Assembly: GCA_965230755.1 (NCBI GenBank)
Contig: CBDDLT010000016.1
Location: forward strand, 1 to 64,000
Length of the DNA: 64,000 nt
Source of the DNA: DATFJT01 sp965230755
GTDB taxonomy: Bacteria; Bacteroidota; Bacteroidia; Chitinophagales; Saprospiraceae
Direction: 5' to 3'
Below, in pieces: positions 51,516 through 60,833 of the stretch. Each line of letters starts with the position of its first letter. Position 1 is the first letter of the stretch. A model generated the notes under the pieces. The model did not search any database. It saw nothing but the letters and a program-made list of their open reading frames with translations, and was not told where the DNA came from. A program made the position numbers and the translations under genes.

Positions 51516-51947
51516 TGTTAATATTTGAATTCAAACTTAAAAACCAAATGTTATCACATTTGTTTACGATCTCATAAAAATATAAAAATTGGTCTGTTGT
51601 CCTAATTAATTTATACTGAAATAATTTTCCTTCTCGGAAAGATGAATTGCTTGGATTAAGGAAGAAAGTCATTCGAAGATCGGTATAATTTCCAGCATTT
51701 AATCATAAGTAAATGCGTTGTCCAATACACCAATCAACTTGGCTTTGCTTGGCATTCATTACAGAACCATCCTTCATAGAAGGTATTCTAGTCGTATTAA
51801 CGGTTAATACTTTTTCGCTTTAGGACGAACTACTTCATCAGTAAGGTGAAATTTCTCATAATGGTTTGTTTATGGGATATAATCGTACTCTAATAAAAGA
51901 CAGCGGTCAAGAATCGCTGCATTTGAGGAAGAAGTTGAAATAGGTAG
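51516..51947. other. Intergenic region without recognisable gene
   Basis: A stretch of about 430 bp upstream of the carbonic anhydrase gene and a MITE-like element. Short frames only; I see no conserved motif, RNA gene or clear promoter here. Confidence 0.4.
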
Positions 51948-52114
51948 TATAGAGGGTGCGTGAAAACCCCTATTCCGCCAATCTACGCCAAATTTAATCT
52001 TGCTCTGCGTTATTTTTCTTTGACGTAACCGGGCTACGGCAGCAAAAAAATGCCTTGATCAAAACTAAATTTGTTAGCACCTTGTCGAAATGGAATTCTC
52101 TCACACCCTCTATA
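51948..52114. repeat. MITE-like element, variant copy 3 (167 bp)
   Basis: Terminal repeats TATAGAGGGTG (left) and CACCCTCTATA (right) are perfect for 11 bp and extend imperfectly. Length (167 bp) and interior plan match copies 1 and 2: TTTAATCTTG, GCGTTAT, a central CGTA...TACG palindrome (CGTAACCGGGCTACG) and AAAAAAATGCCTTG. The outer sequences differ, so it is a related but separate subfamily. TA boundaries are kept. The 212 bp from here to the esterase start hold no gene. Confidence 0.7.
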
Positions 52115-52326
52115 AGCTGTAAGTTCCTCTGGCAAAAGTTTCGCCCAGAGAAGAACAGGCTTTACTTATCCTTGTCAATTATCAATCGGATAGCAATTTT
52201 ATTTTTAACAAACCTGAATTTTCCTTACAAAAACTTATAATGCGAATAATTTTAGTGAAATTTGAACTACAAGCTACCCTTCTTTGTCGTTATACTTATA
52301 TTATTGTTTAACCAAAAGGCTAACTC

Positions 52327-53487
52327 ATGAAAAATTTTTATCTCTTTATTTTTTTACTAGCTATTCAATATAGCACTGCCCAGCAAACTATTCTGGATAC
52401 TTTCATGCATGACGGAATTGAACGAAGTTATATTCTCTATGTCCCTGCAATTTATGATGCTACGGAAGGAACCCCACTCGTTTTTAATTTTCATGGCTAC
52501 ACGAGTAATGCAGCCGCACAGATGTTCTATGGAGATTTCAGACCTATTGCAGATACAGCCAACTTTCTAGTAGTCCACCCAATGGGGACACTTGATCCGA
52601 ATGGAATAACTTATTGGAATGCTAATTGGGGAGGTGCCGTAGATGATATTGGTTTTACCAGCGCATTAATAGATCGAATATCAGGTACGCACAATTTGGA
52701 TTTAACCAGAGTCTATAGTACTGGAATGTCAAATGGTGGATTCATGAGTTATGCACTAGCCTGTGATCTAAGCGATCGTATTGCAGCAGTTGCTTCCGTT
52801 ACGGGATCTATGTTAACTGCTAACCTTGCCTTTTGTGACCCCAATGATTTACCCGTGCCAGCCATGCAAATTCATGGTACAGATGATGGCGTGGTTCCTT
52901 ATGATGGAACCACGGGAGGTTTTGGATTTGTACCCATAGAAGATTTAGTCAGTTTCTGGACAGGCAAGAATTCTTGCAATAACGCTGTACCTACTATCAC
53001 CCAGGTTCCTGATATAGATATGACTGATGGTTGTACCGCCGAGCATTGGGTTTATGACGACTGCGCGAACAATACGGAGATGGAGTTTTTCAAAATTTTT
53101 GGAGGCGCACATACTTGGCCAGGAAATGCTTTTAGTCAACCGGGAACATGTCGGGACTTTAATGCTTCCGAAGAGATTTGGAGATTCTTTAATCAGTTCG
53201 ATATCAACGGCAGAAGGGTTATTTCATCCCAAGAGGAAACAGAATATCAGGGTGTAATTGTAGGTCCTGTTCCTTTCAGCCACGAATTGACGCTATATTC
53301 TAATCAGTTTGAAGGTTCTGTTCGAATTTTTAACAGTCAGGGACAACTGATGGATTCATTCGATACAAATCGAAATGTTGAACATGATATAGCATGTCAA
53401 GAATGGGCTACTGGATTGTACTGGTTGGAAACACTAAACCAGGAGTCTGGCGAGAGACAAGTAGAAAAGATTTTGAAGTTTAATTAG
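52327..53487 (+). CDS. Secreted PHB-depolymerase/feruloyl-esterase-like hydrolase with T9SS tail
   Basis: The 386-residue protein has a signal peptide (residues 1-18), an alpha/beta-hydrolase domain of the LpqC/polyhydroxybutyrate depolymerase type with oxyanion loop FNFHGYTSNA near 54, nucleophile GMSNGG (Ser135), a likely acid in HGTDDGVVP (186/187) and His262 in GGAHTWPG, and a C-terminal T9SS domain (~300-386, GPVPFSHELTLYSNQFEG, ATGLYWLETL). It probably cleaves ester bonds of extracellular polymers (polyester or feruloyl-sugar), exported by T9SS. The exact substrate is undecided. Confidence 0.88.
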   Translation: MKNFYLFIFLLAIQYSTAQQTILDTFMHDGIERSYILYVPAIYDATEGTPLVFNFHGYTSNAAAQMFYGDFRPIADTANFLVVHPMGTLDPNGITYWNANWGGAVDDIGFTSALIDRISGTHNLDLTRVYSTGMSNGGFMSYALACDLSDRIAAVASVTGSMLTANLAFCDPNDLPVPAMQIHGTDDGVVPYDGTTGGFGFVPIEDLVSFWTGKNSCNNAVPTITQVPDIDMTDGCTAEHWVYDDCANNTEMEFFKIFGGAHTWPGNAFSQPGTCRDFNASEEIWRFFNQFDINGRRVISSQEETEYQGVIVGPVPFSHELTLYSNQFEGSVRIFNSQGQLMDSFDTNRNVEHDIACQEWATGLYWLETLNQESGERQVEKILKFN

Positions 53488-53614
53488 TATAACGCTCCTG
53501 GGAGGCTATGATTAAATTTTGTATTGATAGTCTTGGTTTCTGGCACTTGGTTTATACTTAGATGTAAATTAAGCTTTAGAAGGAAGGGTTCCTTTGTCCA
53601 TCACTGTTGAGAGA
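53488..53614. repeat. Isolated palindrome upstream of tandem array
   Basis: Directly after the esterase stop a CTCCTGGGAG palindrome (53495-53504, in AACGCTCCTGGGAGG) resembles the start of the 176-bp unit. It may end transcription of the esterase. The rest of this stretch holds nothing else. Confidence 0.4.
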
Positions 53615-54240
53615 ATGACGCTCCTATGGAGCTCATTGCATCCCATCAGAATTCTGGACTAAAATTATTCCGCCACCACGTGGCTACATGTATATCGTAT
53701 TTTGTTTTGAACATTCGGTTGGTAGTTCATTTCCGTTGGGTATTTTATAGACCTTGGAAAAAATTCTAATTTTCAATGATATTTATACGGATGACGCTCC
53801 TATGGAGCTCGTTGCATCCCATCTGAATTCTGGACTAAAATTATTCCGCCACCACGTGGCTACATGTATATCGTGTTTTGTTTTGAACATTCGGTTGGTA
53901 GTTCATTTCCGTTGGGTAATTTATAGGCCTTGGAAAAAATTCTAATTTTCAATGATATTTATGAGGATGACGCTCTTATGGAGCTCATTGCATCCCATCT
54001 GAATTCTGGACTAAAATTATTCCGCCACCACGTGGCTACATATATATCGTATTTTGTTTTGAACATTCGGTTGGTAGTTCATTTCCGTTAGGTAATTTAT
54101 GGGCCTTGGAAAAAATTCTAATTTTCAATGATATTTATGAGGATAACGCTCCTAGGGTGCTCGTTGCATATCATCTGAATTTGGGGCTAATATTATCTCG
54201 CCACTATATGGCTGAAAATAGATTACTTTTGGTTTGAAAC
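53615..54240. repeat. Tandem array of 176-bp repeats
   Basis: Three full units (53615-53790, 53791-53966, 53967-54142) of exactly 176 bp, about 96% identical by eye, and a decayed, partial fourth (from 54143). Each starts with ATGACGCTCCTATGGAGCTC, which holds the hairpin GCTCC-TAT-GGAGC, and has a CCACGTGG palindrome about 60 bp on. No ORF spans it; 176 is not a multiple of 3. It lies between the esterase and glyS. Confidence 0.93.
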
Positions 54241-54301
54241 TCCAGAGGAGTGAAATACCCTTAGCCGATCAATGCTATAAAAAGTAGAGCTCCAGAGGAG
54301 C
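54239..54301. repeat. Two GCTCC-AGA-GGAGC type palindromes
   Basis: ACTCCAGAGGAGT (54239-54251) and GCTCCAGAGGAGC (54289-54301), each followed by GAAAT, are inverse-orientation relatives of the hairpin at the head of the 176-bp unit. Such short palindromes are REP-like. Confidence 0.6.
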
Positions 54302-54406
54302 GAAATGCCATCCGAATTAATTTGTCTTGCATTTAAATTCCTCCATAAGGTTTGGAGGAAAAAAACATATTGCATCTCATTTATTTAATTCGACACAGAA
54401 GTCTTT

Positions 54407-54414
54407 TATCTTTG
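54407..54414 (+). promoter_or_regulatory. Bacteroidota -7 box for glyS
   Basis: TATCTTTG is a perfect TAnnTTTG box, ending 24 bases before the glyS ATG. No proper -33 element is seen. Confidence 0.6.
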
Positions 54415-54438
54415 TGTTCTTATCAATAAAGAGGAAGA

Positions 54439-55998
54439 ATGTCCAATCAAAATGATGCCTTTAAAAATGTAATTTCCCACTGTAAAGAGTATGGGTTCGT
54501 TTACCCCTCCAGTGAATTATACGATGGCCTAAGTGCCGTGTATGACTATGGTCCTCTAGGCGTTGAGCTGAAAAATAACATCAAGAAATATTGGTGGAAA
54601 GCGATGGTTCAACTCAATGAGAACATTGTCGGCTTGGACAGTGCTATTTTTATGCATCCTAAAATCTGGAAGGCATCCGGCCATGTGGACGCTTTTAACG
54701 ATCCCCTTATTGATAATAAGGATTCTAAGAAAAGATATCGGGCAGATGTACTTATTGAAGACTATACTGCCAAAATTGAAAAGAAAATTGCCAAGGAAGT
54801 TGCCAAGGCTAAAAAGCGTTTTGGCGATGACTTTGTCGAAGCAAAGTTTAGACAGGAGCATCCACGGGTTAAAAAATATCAAGAGGATATAGATGCGATT
54901 CTACAGCGAATGGCTGAGGCACTGAAGAACTCAAAATTGGATGATTTAAAAGCACTGATTGAGGAATTAGAAATTGCTTGTCCCGTTAGTGGAACGAAGA
55001 ATTGGACGGATGTTCGCCAGTTTAACCTGATGTTTTCTACACAATTAGGTTCTGTTTCCGGTGAAGAGGCCAAGCTTTACCTACGTCCTGAGACTGCTCA
55101 GGGAATTTTTGTCAATTATCTAAATATTCAGAAAACCAGTAGACAAAAAGTACCGTTCGGTATTGCTCAAATAGGAAAAGCTTTTAGAAACGAGATCGTA
55201 GCTCGCCAGTTTATTTTCAGAATGCGAGAGTTCGAGCAAATGGAAATGCAGTTTTTTGTTCGTCCCGGAACAGAGATGGATTGGTACGAAAGCTGGAAGG
55301 AGAAGAGAATGAAATGGCATCTGTCACTCGGAATTAATCCAGAATTATATCGTTGGCACGATCATGAGAATTTAGCGCATTATGCCAATGCTGCTACAGA
55401 CATAGAATTCAACTTTCCTTTCGGATTTAAAGAACTTGAAGGTATTCACTCAAGAACAGATTTCGATCTCAGCAGGCATGAAGAATTCAGTGGAAGAAAT
55501 ATCAAATACTTTGATCCTGAAACGGAAGAAAACTATACTCCTTATGTCGTGGAGACCTCAATTGGTGTAGATAGGATGTTTCTGGCCATATTAAGTCAGG
55601 CACTTGTGGTCGAAGAATTAGAAAACGATGGAAAAAAATCGGAAAGGACTGTCTTGAAACTTCCTGCTGCTTTGGCACCTTACCAATGTGCTGTTTTGCC
55701 TTTGGTAAAAAATAAAGAAGAACTAAGTCAGAAAGCCAAAGAGCTGTTTAAAGTTTTATCACTGCATTTCAATTGCCAATACGATGAAAAAGACGCGATC
55801 GGTAGAAGATATAGAAGGCAAGATGCAATTGGTACACCTATATGTGTGACAGTGGATTTTGAGTCGTTAGAAGATGAATCAGTCACAATCCGTGATCGAG
55901 ATGAACTCAGCCAAGAACGAGTGAAAATTTCAGATTTGATATCTGTAATTAGCTCTAAAGTGAGTATGTCTAAGGCACTGGAAAAAATCATCGAGTAA
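54439..55998 (+). CDS. glyS: Glycyl-tRNA synthetase (single-chain, alpha2 type)
   Basis: A 519-residue class II synthetase of the eukaryotic/archaeal-like single-chain form: SSELYDGLSAVYDYGPLGVE near residue 20, GSVSGEEAKLYLRPETAQGIFVNY-type block near 200, motif 2 IGKAFRNEIVARQFIFRMREFEQ near 243, and motif 3 VVETSIGVDRMFLAILSQAL near 370, then an anticodon-binding domain. It charges tRNA-Gly. An unknown exported protein gene begins at the next base after its stop. Confidence 0.97.
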   Translation: MSNQNDAFKNVISHCKEYGFVYPSSELYDGLSAVYDYGPLGVELKNNIKKYWWKAMVQLNENIVGLDSAIFMHPKIWKASGHVDAFNDPLIDNKDSKKRYRADVLIEDYTAKIEKKIAKEVAKAKKRFGDDFVEAKFRQEHPRVKKYQEDIDAILQRMAEALKNSKLDDLKALIEELEIACPVSGTKNWTDVRQFNLMFSTQLGSVSGEEAKLYLRPETAQGIFVNYLNIQKTSRQKVPFGIAQIGKAFRNEIVARQFIFRMREFEQMEMQFFVRPGTEMDWYESWKEKRMKWHLSLGINPELYRWHDHENLAHYANAATDIEFNFPFGFKELEGIHSRTDFDLSRHEEFSGRNIKYFDPETEENYTPYVVETSIGVDRMFLAILSQALVVEELENDGKKSERTVLKLPAALAPYQCAVLPLVKNKEELSQKAKELFKVLSLHFNCQYDEKDAIGRRYRRQDAIGTPICVTVDFESLEDESVTIRDRDELSQERVKISDLISVISSKVSMSKALEKIIE

Positions 55999-56619
55999 AT
56001 GAAAGCTATTAAAAACCTACAAAAGCACTGTTTAAGCATTTTATTCTTCTCTTTGGCAACAGGGATCTGTTTTGGCCAGTCTAGCTTCGAATGGTCAGAA
56101 GATTATTCAATTAGCCTAGAGGATTTTCAATCCAGTCAGACGGAAATAGATGAAAATGTTGGTATTAGCTCCATTTTTTCAGGCGCTTCAATGGATTTTC
56201 GTTATCAAATGACCAATGGTCAATTCATGTTTACTAAGAATTTCAATTCGTATGTCACCACATACTGGAATAGAGAATCTGCAATAATTGTAGCTACGGA
56301 TTCCACATCTGCTCAGCAATTAGTAGAGGTAGGACAGTACTATTTCGACATTACAGAATTGTACTCTCGAAAATTCAGAAAAAGACTTTACGAAGAAAAA
56401 GGAGCGTTTTCGAATCCCAACTTTTTTCAATCTATCCACCAAGATCTTCAAAACGAAATGAATGAAGAAGTGGCTCAGGTTTGGAAAACGACCGAACTTG
56501 GACAAAACAAAGAACTATTGGAAGAAGAGCACCAAAAAGTGCTTGACCAAATTTTGGAATTAAGCGATTTCTGCAAGGAGTGCAAAACACCGAAAAAGAA
56601 AAAAAAGAAGAACAAATAG
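55999..56619 (+). CDS. Exported protein of unknown function with Lys-rich tail
   Basis: Not recognised. The 206-residue product has a signal peptide (residues 1-26, ending CFGQ), a mature part with WSEDYSISLEDFQ near 31, and a highly basic tail KKKKKKNK after a Cys-x2-Cys (CKECK). The ATG follows the glyS stop with no gap (TAAATG), so the pair is likely co-transcribed. It may be periplasmic; role unknown. Confidence 0.7.
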   Translation: MKAIKNLQKHCLSILFFSLATGICFGQSSFEWSEDYSISLEDFQSSQTEIDENVGISSIFSGASMDFRYQMTNGQFMFTKNFNSYVTTYWNRESAIIVATDSTSAQQLVEVGQYYFDITELYSRKFRKRLYEEKGAFSNPNFFQSIHQDLQNEMNEEVAQVWKTTELGQNKELLEEEHQKVLDQILELSDFCKECKTPKKKKKKNK

Positions 56620-56731
56620 AGCCTATCCTTGAGATAAAAAACATAATATTTTCTTAAAAGGCCCCTCATTTTTCGCATAATTCGCTGGAATTATCTAACT
56701 TTTATTTCTACATCATAAAAATTATCGGATT

Positions 56732-57484
56732 ATGACGGAAAATAGTGATGTTTCCATACTAAACCAGCATTTGTTCTCACCAAAGCAATCCGGAAACTCA
56801 AACTTGGGCCTTGAACATCTTCATATTGGCTGGTATAAGGAACAAAAAGACCATCTAGAGTTAGCTGCCCTGAACATCATAGAAAGAATGGATCGTCTGA
56901 TCCCAAGAATTAAGAAATCCAGCAAAATCCTTATCCTTGGCTCCCGATACGGTTCTGCAGCTCGTTACCTAGTTGACAAATACGGATGCAAAGTTGACTG
57001 TGTGCATCAAAATAAGGACCAGATGAAAATCGCCCAGTCCATTAACGAAGGGGTGGATTTTCAAGAAAAGATATTATCTGTTCACGCCCCTTTGAGCAAA
57101 ATTCCTTTTCCCAGAGAAACCTATGATACGGTTTGGTCTCAGGATCAATTTTTCTGCGTCAACCAAAAGATGCAATTGTTCAGAGAAGTGTATCGGGTTC
57201 TCAAGCCGGAAGGAAGATTCATTTTTACGGATATCATGCAGTCTGATGATTATTCGAACGGAACAGAGCTTCCAAAAGTGGGCATCCCTTTTGAAGATAT
57301 TTTTTCCGAAGAAAAATACCAAAGAATGGCATCACGTGTGGATTTTGAGCCTGTCTTCAAAAGACTATTAACCGATAGTTTTAGACATCATTTATCCAGT
57401 GTAAAACAGCATGATGAAAATCTCCGGCAGCCAATCCTCTTCCATCGAAGAGTGGATGGAACTCTCCAAAGAAAATCTTCTTGA
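56732..57484 (+). CDS. SAM-dependent methyltransferase, sarcosine/dimethylglycine N-methyltransferase-like
   Basis: The 250-residue protein has motif I ILILGSRYGSAARYL near residue 70 (less canonical than GxGxG), then FPRETYDTVWSQDQFFCVNQ near 130 and VLKPEGRFIFTDIMQSDDYS near 155. This combination (VWSQDxF, FTDxMQxDD) is that of glycine/sarcosine/dimethylglycine methyltransferases that make glycine betaine from glycine. The activity is inferred from motifs; no other betaine gene is adjacent. It could help osmotic adaptation in salt water. Confidence 0.75.
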   Translation: MTENSDVSILNQHLFSPKQSGNSNLGLEHLHIGWYKEQKDHLELAALNIIERMDRLIPRIKKSSKILILGSRYGSAARYLVDKYGCKVDCVHQNKDQMKIAQSINEGVDFQEKILSVHAPLSKIPFPRETYDTVWSQDQFFCVNQKMQLFREVYRVLKPEGRFIFTDIMQSDDYSNGTELPKVGIPFEDIFSEEKYQRMASRVDFEPVFKRLLTDSFRHHLSSVKQHDENLRQPILFHRRVDGTLQRKSS

Positions 57485-57557
57485 ATGGGGAATATTGCAG
57501 TTCCAGAAGAGGAATGATTGATTTCTAGTCACAGAAGGATATTAAGGTTTTTCTTTT

Positions 57558-57974
57558 TTACTCCAAATGCACAATCCTTCGTAAAGGTCCCGGACAAATA
57601 GCTTGATGACAGCTTTTACAATTGGTCACCACAGCATCGTATGCAGTATTGATTTCTTCCAGACTTGCTCTTTGGTAATTCTCCATCACTTGCATGTACT
57701 GTCTCGCAAATATCTGATACTCCGGTGTCATATTTTTTCCTTCTTCCGTTGGATGCGCTGTTAATATTTCTGCCACATCCAAAGCAGGAATATACTTCTC
57801 CCCACTTTCCTTTGCCTCCATCATTTTCTTCGTCTCTTCAAACATTTTCCTCATTAACAAAGCAAGTTCTGAGTCACCATTGGGGTTAAGGGGGGCTTTT
57901 TTAGGAGGATTCGACTGGCAAGCCAAAATCATCATACTTGAACAAATAAAAGCGAAAATGAAGTATCGAATCAT
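57558..57974 (-). CDS. Cytochrome-c-like lipoprotein with CxxCH
   Basis: A 138-residue precursor with a lipoprotein signal (MIRYFIFAFICSSMMILAC). Mature sequence is helical and holds CKSCH near residue 119, a c-type heme site, at the C-terminal end as in cytochrome c'. It would be exported and carry heme after cytochrome c maturation. Electron partner unknown. Confidence 0.8.
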   Translation of the reverse strand: MIRYFIFAFICSSMMILACQSNPPKKAPLNPNGDSELALLMRKMFEETKKMMEAKESGEKYIPALDVAEILTAHPTEEGKNMTPEYQIFARQYMQVMENYQRASLEEINTAYDAVVTNCKSCHQAICPGPLRRIVHLE

Positions 57975-57993
57975 GTCTTGAGATTTATACTAT

Positions 57994-58001
57994 CAAAAAT
58001 A
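57994..58001 (-). promoter_or_regulatory. Bacteroidota -7 box for the cytochrome-like gene
   Basis: The minus strand reads TATTTTTG (TAnnTTTG), ending 19 bases before the ATG at 57974. Confidence 0.5.
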
Positions 58002-58109
58002 CGATTCAGTAGATGAATTTCAAATGATTCGTGTCTAGTTAGGGTTATGTGTTAATTTCAATTGTTATCGAATTTTTTATAAATTGAACTGCGCAATAAT
58101 AATGCGTAG

Positions 58110-59429
58110 TTAAAATCCATTTATTTTTGCCTGTCTACTGGACTTAACAGGATTCCAAGGATCATTATAGCTTTTCTTAAAGAAAAACTCATCTACATAA
58201 GCTTTAGAACGTATCATTCTTAGATATAGGCCTGTATATATGCTCATAAGTGGTAAATATCTCCATAAGTAGAGTTCTTCTTTTCTTCTTTCGGAAAAAA
58301 TATAGATGCTGGTCATCTGAATAAATCCCACGCAGAAATACAGTGTCAGGTTCATGTATATGATAAATATCAGGCTAGATTGAAAATTTAGAATCATGTC
58401 AATAATATAAATCCACCAGGTAATGTCCAGGACAACATTGTAAAAGACATTCTCAAAAAGTGCAAAAAAATTGCTCCAGGAGAACCCCTGATTAGGCCAG
58501 TAGATATCCTTGTGTTTTCTCACTCGAAAACGGATGATAGATTTATCCCATCTCAAGCGTTGTTTGGTCAGTTTCTTAAATTTTGAGGGGGCATTGGTCA
58601 GGCATATGGCTGTAGGAGAAAACACTGTGTTGAAACCTGACTTTCGAATCTTTACCGTAATATCTCCATCCAGTCCGGGCCCAATATCCCAAGCACCTAC
58701 CCTATCGAGAACATCCATTCTAAACGCTCCAAATGCTCCGCTAATGATCTTATAAATACCCAAAGTCGAGGTGATGATTCTCCCTACGGATACTGTTTTT
58801 AGATATTCTATAGCCTGCAATTTTGCGCATAAACTGTCTCTGTAGTTACGCACTTTTACATTTCCTCCCACTGCTCCAATCTTATCATCCATGTAAAAAG
58901 GAATTACGATATTCTCGATGGCATCAACATCAAAGGAGCAGTCCGCATCCAAGTGAACAACTATTTTTCCACTTGCATATCGCAGAGCTAAGTTTGCCGC
59001 GGAGGCCTTTCCTCCTCTCATATCATTTCTAAGAAATACATCGATCAGACCCAAATGCTCCAAGTTCTTACCTATGATTGGAGTATCATCGTCACTACCA
59101 TCATCCACTATAATAAGTTCGAAATGCTTATACGTCTGTTCTGCCAAAGATTTGGTTAACTTAAAAAGGTGTTTTCCTTCATTTTTTCCGGGAATAATTA
59201 TCGAGATCAGGGGGTTTTCAGCAAAGAGTTTTGATCTTGCCGTTTTCCATTTCTTTCCTCTGCTTTTCTGGCGAAGTTTAAAGTAAAGAGCAATGATAAA
59301 ATCAATTCCAATGTATCGAGTCAGTTCGAATATGACAAAATACCAAAACACACGTATAAACTTCCAAACACCAACTGCCTCCCAGTAGTGAATGTATTCT
59401 GGTATGAGATATTTCCAATCTGCACCCAT
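58110..59429 (-). CDS. Processive GT2 glycosyltransferase for exopolysaccharide
   Basis: The 439-residue membrane protein has a GT-A domain: ISIIIPGKNEGKHL near residue 75, IIVDDGSDDDTP near 105, LDADCSFD near 155, and KQRLRWDKS near 285 (the Q-x-x-R-W motif of cellulose synthase/hyaluronan synthase/Alg8-type enzymes). N-terminal and C-terminal helices frame it. It likely polymerises and moves a polysaccharide across the inner membrane. Start overlaps the stop of the TackOD1 gene by one base (TAATG). Confidence 0.9.
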   Translation of the reverse strand: MGADWKYLIPEYIHYWEAVGVWKFIRVFWYFVIFELTRYIGIDFIIALYFKLRQKSRGKKWKTARSKLFAENPLISIIIPGKNEGKHLFKLTKSLAEQTYKHFELIIVDDGSDDDTPIIGKNLEHLGLIDVFLRNDMRGGKASAANLALRYASGKIVVHLDADCSFDVDAIENIVIPFYMDDKIGAVGGNVKVRNYRDSLCAKLQAIEYLKTVSVGRIITSTLGIYKIISGAFGAFRMDVLDRVGAWDIGPGLDGDITVKIRKSGFNTVFSPTAICLTNAPSKFKKLTKQRLRWDKSIIRFRVRKHKDIYWPNQGFSWSNFFALFENVFYNVVLDITWWIYIIDMILNFQSSLIFIIYMNLTLYFCVGFIQMTSIYIFSERRKEELYLWRYLPLMSIYTGLYLRMIRSKAYVDEFFFKKSYNDPWNPVKSSRQAKINGF

Positions 59430-60742
59430 TATTCGATGGATTGCAAATTAATATTCACCAGGTCAGCGCCTAAGCCATTATCGCTAAGCATTTTATTAAG
59501 ATTGTAATGCAGGATATCCCGGACTTCATCGGCTTCTTTAGAATAATAATTGATCAATAGAACTTTGATTTTCAATTCTTTTATTGTGAGGATATCGTTT
59601 CCTCGTAAATAGGGCTTGATAATCGAGGAAAGCTCTGACAGTAAACCCTGAATAGAGGAATCATTTAGACTGTGAAATAAAGAAGGAGAGATGCTCACGT
59701 TTATCTCATAAATGTCATTATTGTAAAAGTCCTTCTTCTTACTTTCGTGCTCTTTTAGTAATTGATAGACCTTATTATGGGTAATGATCCCCAGTTCCAA
59801 AAGCTCATCTTTTTCTTTAAGCTCCTTCCTATCCATTGAAAGAGCCATATTTCTTCCCTTTTCCGTGACTTCATAATCACAAATATCAACCGTTGTCAAC
59901 TGGCTCAACTTATTATCAGTTCTACAATCAACACACTTAGCGTTCATTTTTGTTTCCTGTGATCTATGATTGCACCGGCCACAGGTATGAATCTCAGAAG
60001 GCTTATCATAATCAATGCCGATATGCTTTAAATGTTTGTCACATTTTGGGCATATGAGTCTATCTTCTTTCTTAAAGTCACTTTCCGGTCCTACATAGGC
60101 ACAGCGAAAATGATGAATAAGATTTTCTGTAATGAGTCCAAGGTCTCCGCATTGGCTACAACACTCTGCAAAATTCAGATAACTTCCACTGCATTCATTA
60201 CAGAGATTTACTTTATCTCTAATATTGGTAGTAAAGTAACCCTGACTGACATAAGAATCCATCAGTTTGATCAAGTGCAGTCGGTTGGCCTCGAAAGAAT
60301 AATCCTCTAGAAGAGAAAATTCATATCCAATGGAGGACAAACGGCTTGCTTCTACTTCTAGGCCTTCTGATCTGGAACAAAGAAAGCGCAAGAGTTTGGT
60401 CAAGGTTCTTTCATTGTCTTCTTCTGGCAACTTAAGACCCTTGTACAATCTTGTGCTCTCTTTGATTTGATCAATTCTATCAAATATGGCGTAGGGATGG
60501 TAGGGATCAAAAGTCCCATCTACTTGACGACATGGAGTTTCCATGATGAAAAGAGGTAGGAGATATAATTCATCATTCTTGCGAATCTGAGATATGAACT
60601 CTTTTCTTTTCACAACAATGGCATCTATATCGTACTTTTCAATTGAAGAAAGAGACCATTGATTGCTAATGATAGCAATGCTTTTTTCTCCGTAGTTTTT
60701 AATCTCGGGAGCATAATCCGTCTTTCTGTGTTCAATCTTCAT
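59429..60742 (-). CDS. TackOD1-domain zinc-ribbon protein of exopolysaccharide locus
   Basis: The 437-residue protein has a receiver-like N-terminus (IAIISNQWSLSSIEKYDIDAI) without phosphorylation motif, then a zinc-cysteine region: CNECSGSYLNFAECCSQCGD near residue 186, LIHHFRCAYVGPESDF near 210, CPKCDKHLKHIGIDYDKPSE near 231 and CGRCNHRSQ. This is the TackOD1 (Thaumarchaeal output domain 1) signature. Such proteins are co-encoded with polysaccharide synthesis and signalling genes. No GGDEF or EAL domain is in it. It probably controls the GT2 enzyme; this is inferred from coupling. Confidence 0.8.
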   Translation of the reverse strand: MKIEHRKTDYAPEIKNYGEKSIAIISNQWSLSSIEKYDIDAIVVKRKEFISQIRKNDELYLLPLFIMETPCRQVDGTFDPYHPYAIFDRIDQIKESTRLYKGLKLPEEDNERTLTKLLRFLCSRSEGLEVEASRLSSIGYEFSLLEDYSFEANRLHLIKLMDSYVSQGYFTTNIRDKVNLCNECSGSYLNFAECCSQCGDLGLITENLIHHFRCAYVGPESDFKKEDRLICPKCDKHLKHIGIDYDKPSEIHTCGRCNHRSQETKMNAKCVDCRTDNKLSQLTTVDICDYEVTEKGRNMALSMDRKELKEKDELLELGIITHNKVYQLLKEHESKKKDFYNNDIYEINVSISPSLFHSLNDSSIQGLLSELSSIIKPYLRGNDILTIKELKIKVLLINYYSKEADEVRDILHYNLNKMLSDNGLGADLVNINLQSIE

Positions 60743-60833
60743 TCTTGAATTCTATTATGCCTTCATTTTCGTAGATTCACCTTCTAATGGGTGCTTCGCA
60801 CTTTCTAGATATTCTCATACGGACCTGAGCTCC

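Noticed and set aside
51454..51672. 72-codon frame over the carbonic anhydrase start
   Set aside because: It is a shadow frame of the carbonic anhydrase gene with no conserved sequence.
53754..53945. 63-codon open frame inside the repeat array
   Set aside because: It runs across two 176-bp units, changes frame from unit to unit and has no coding character; it is a by-product of the repeat.
53615..54240. CRISPR array
   Set aside because: Units are contiguous with no unique spacers and the period is 176 bp; no cas genes in the window.
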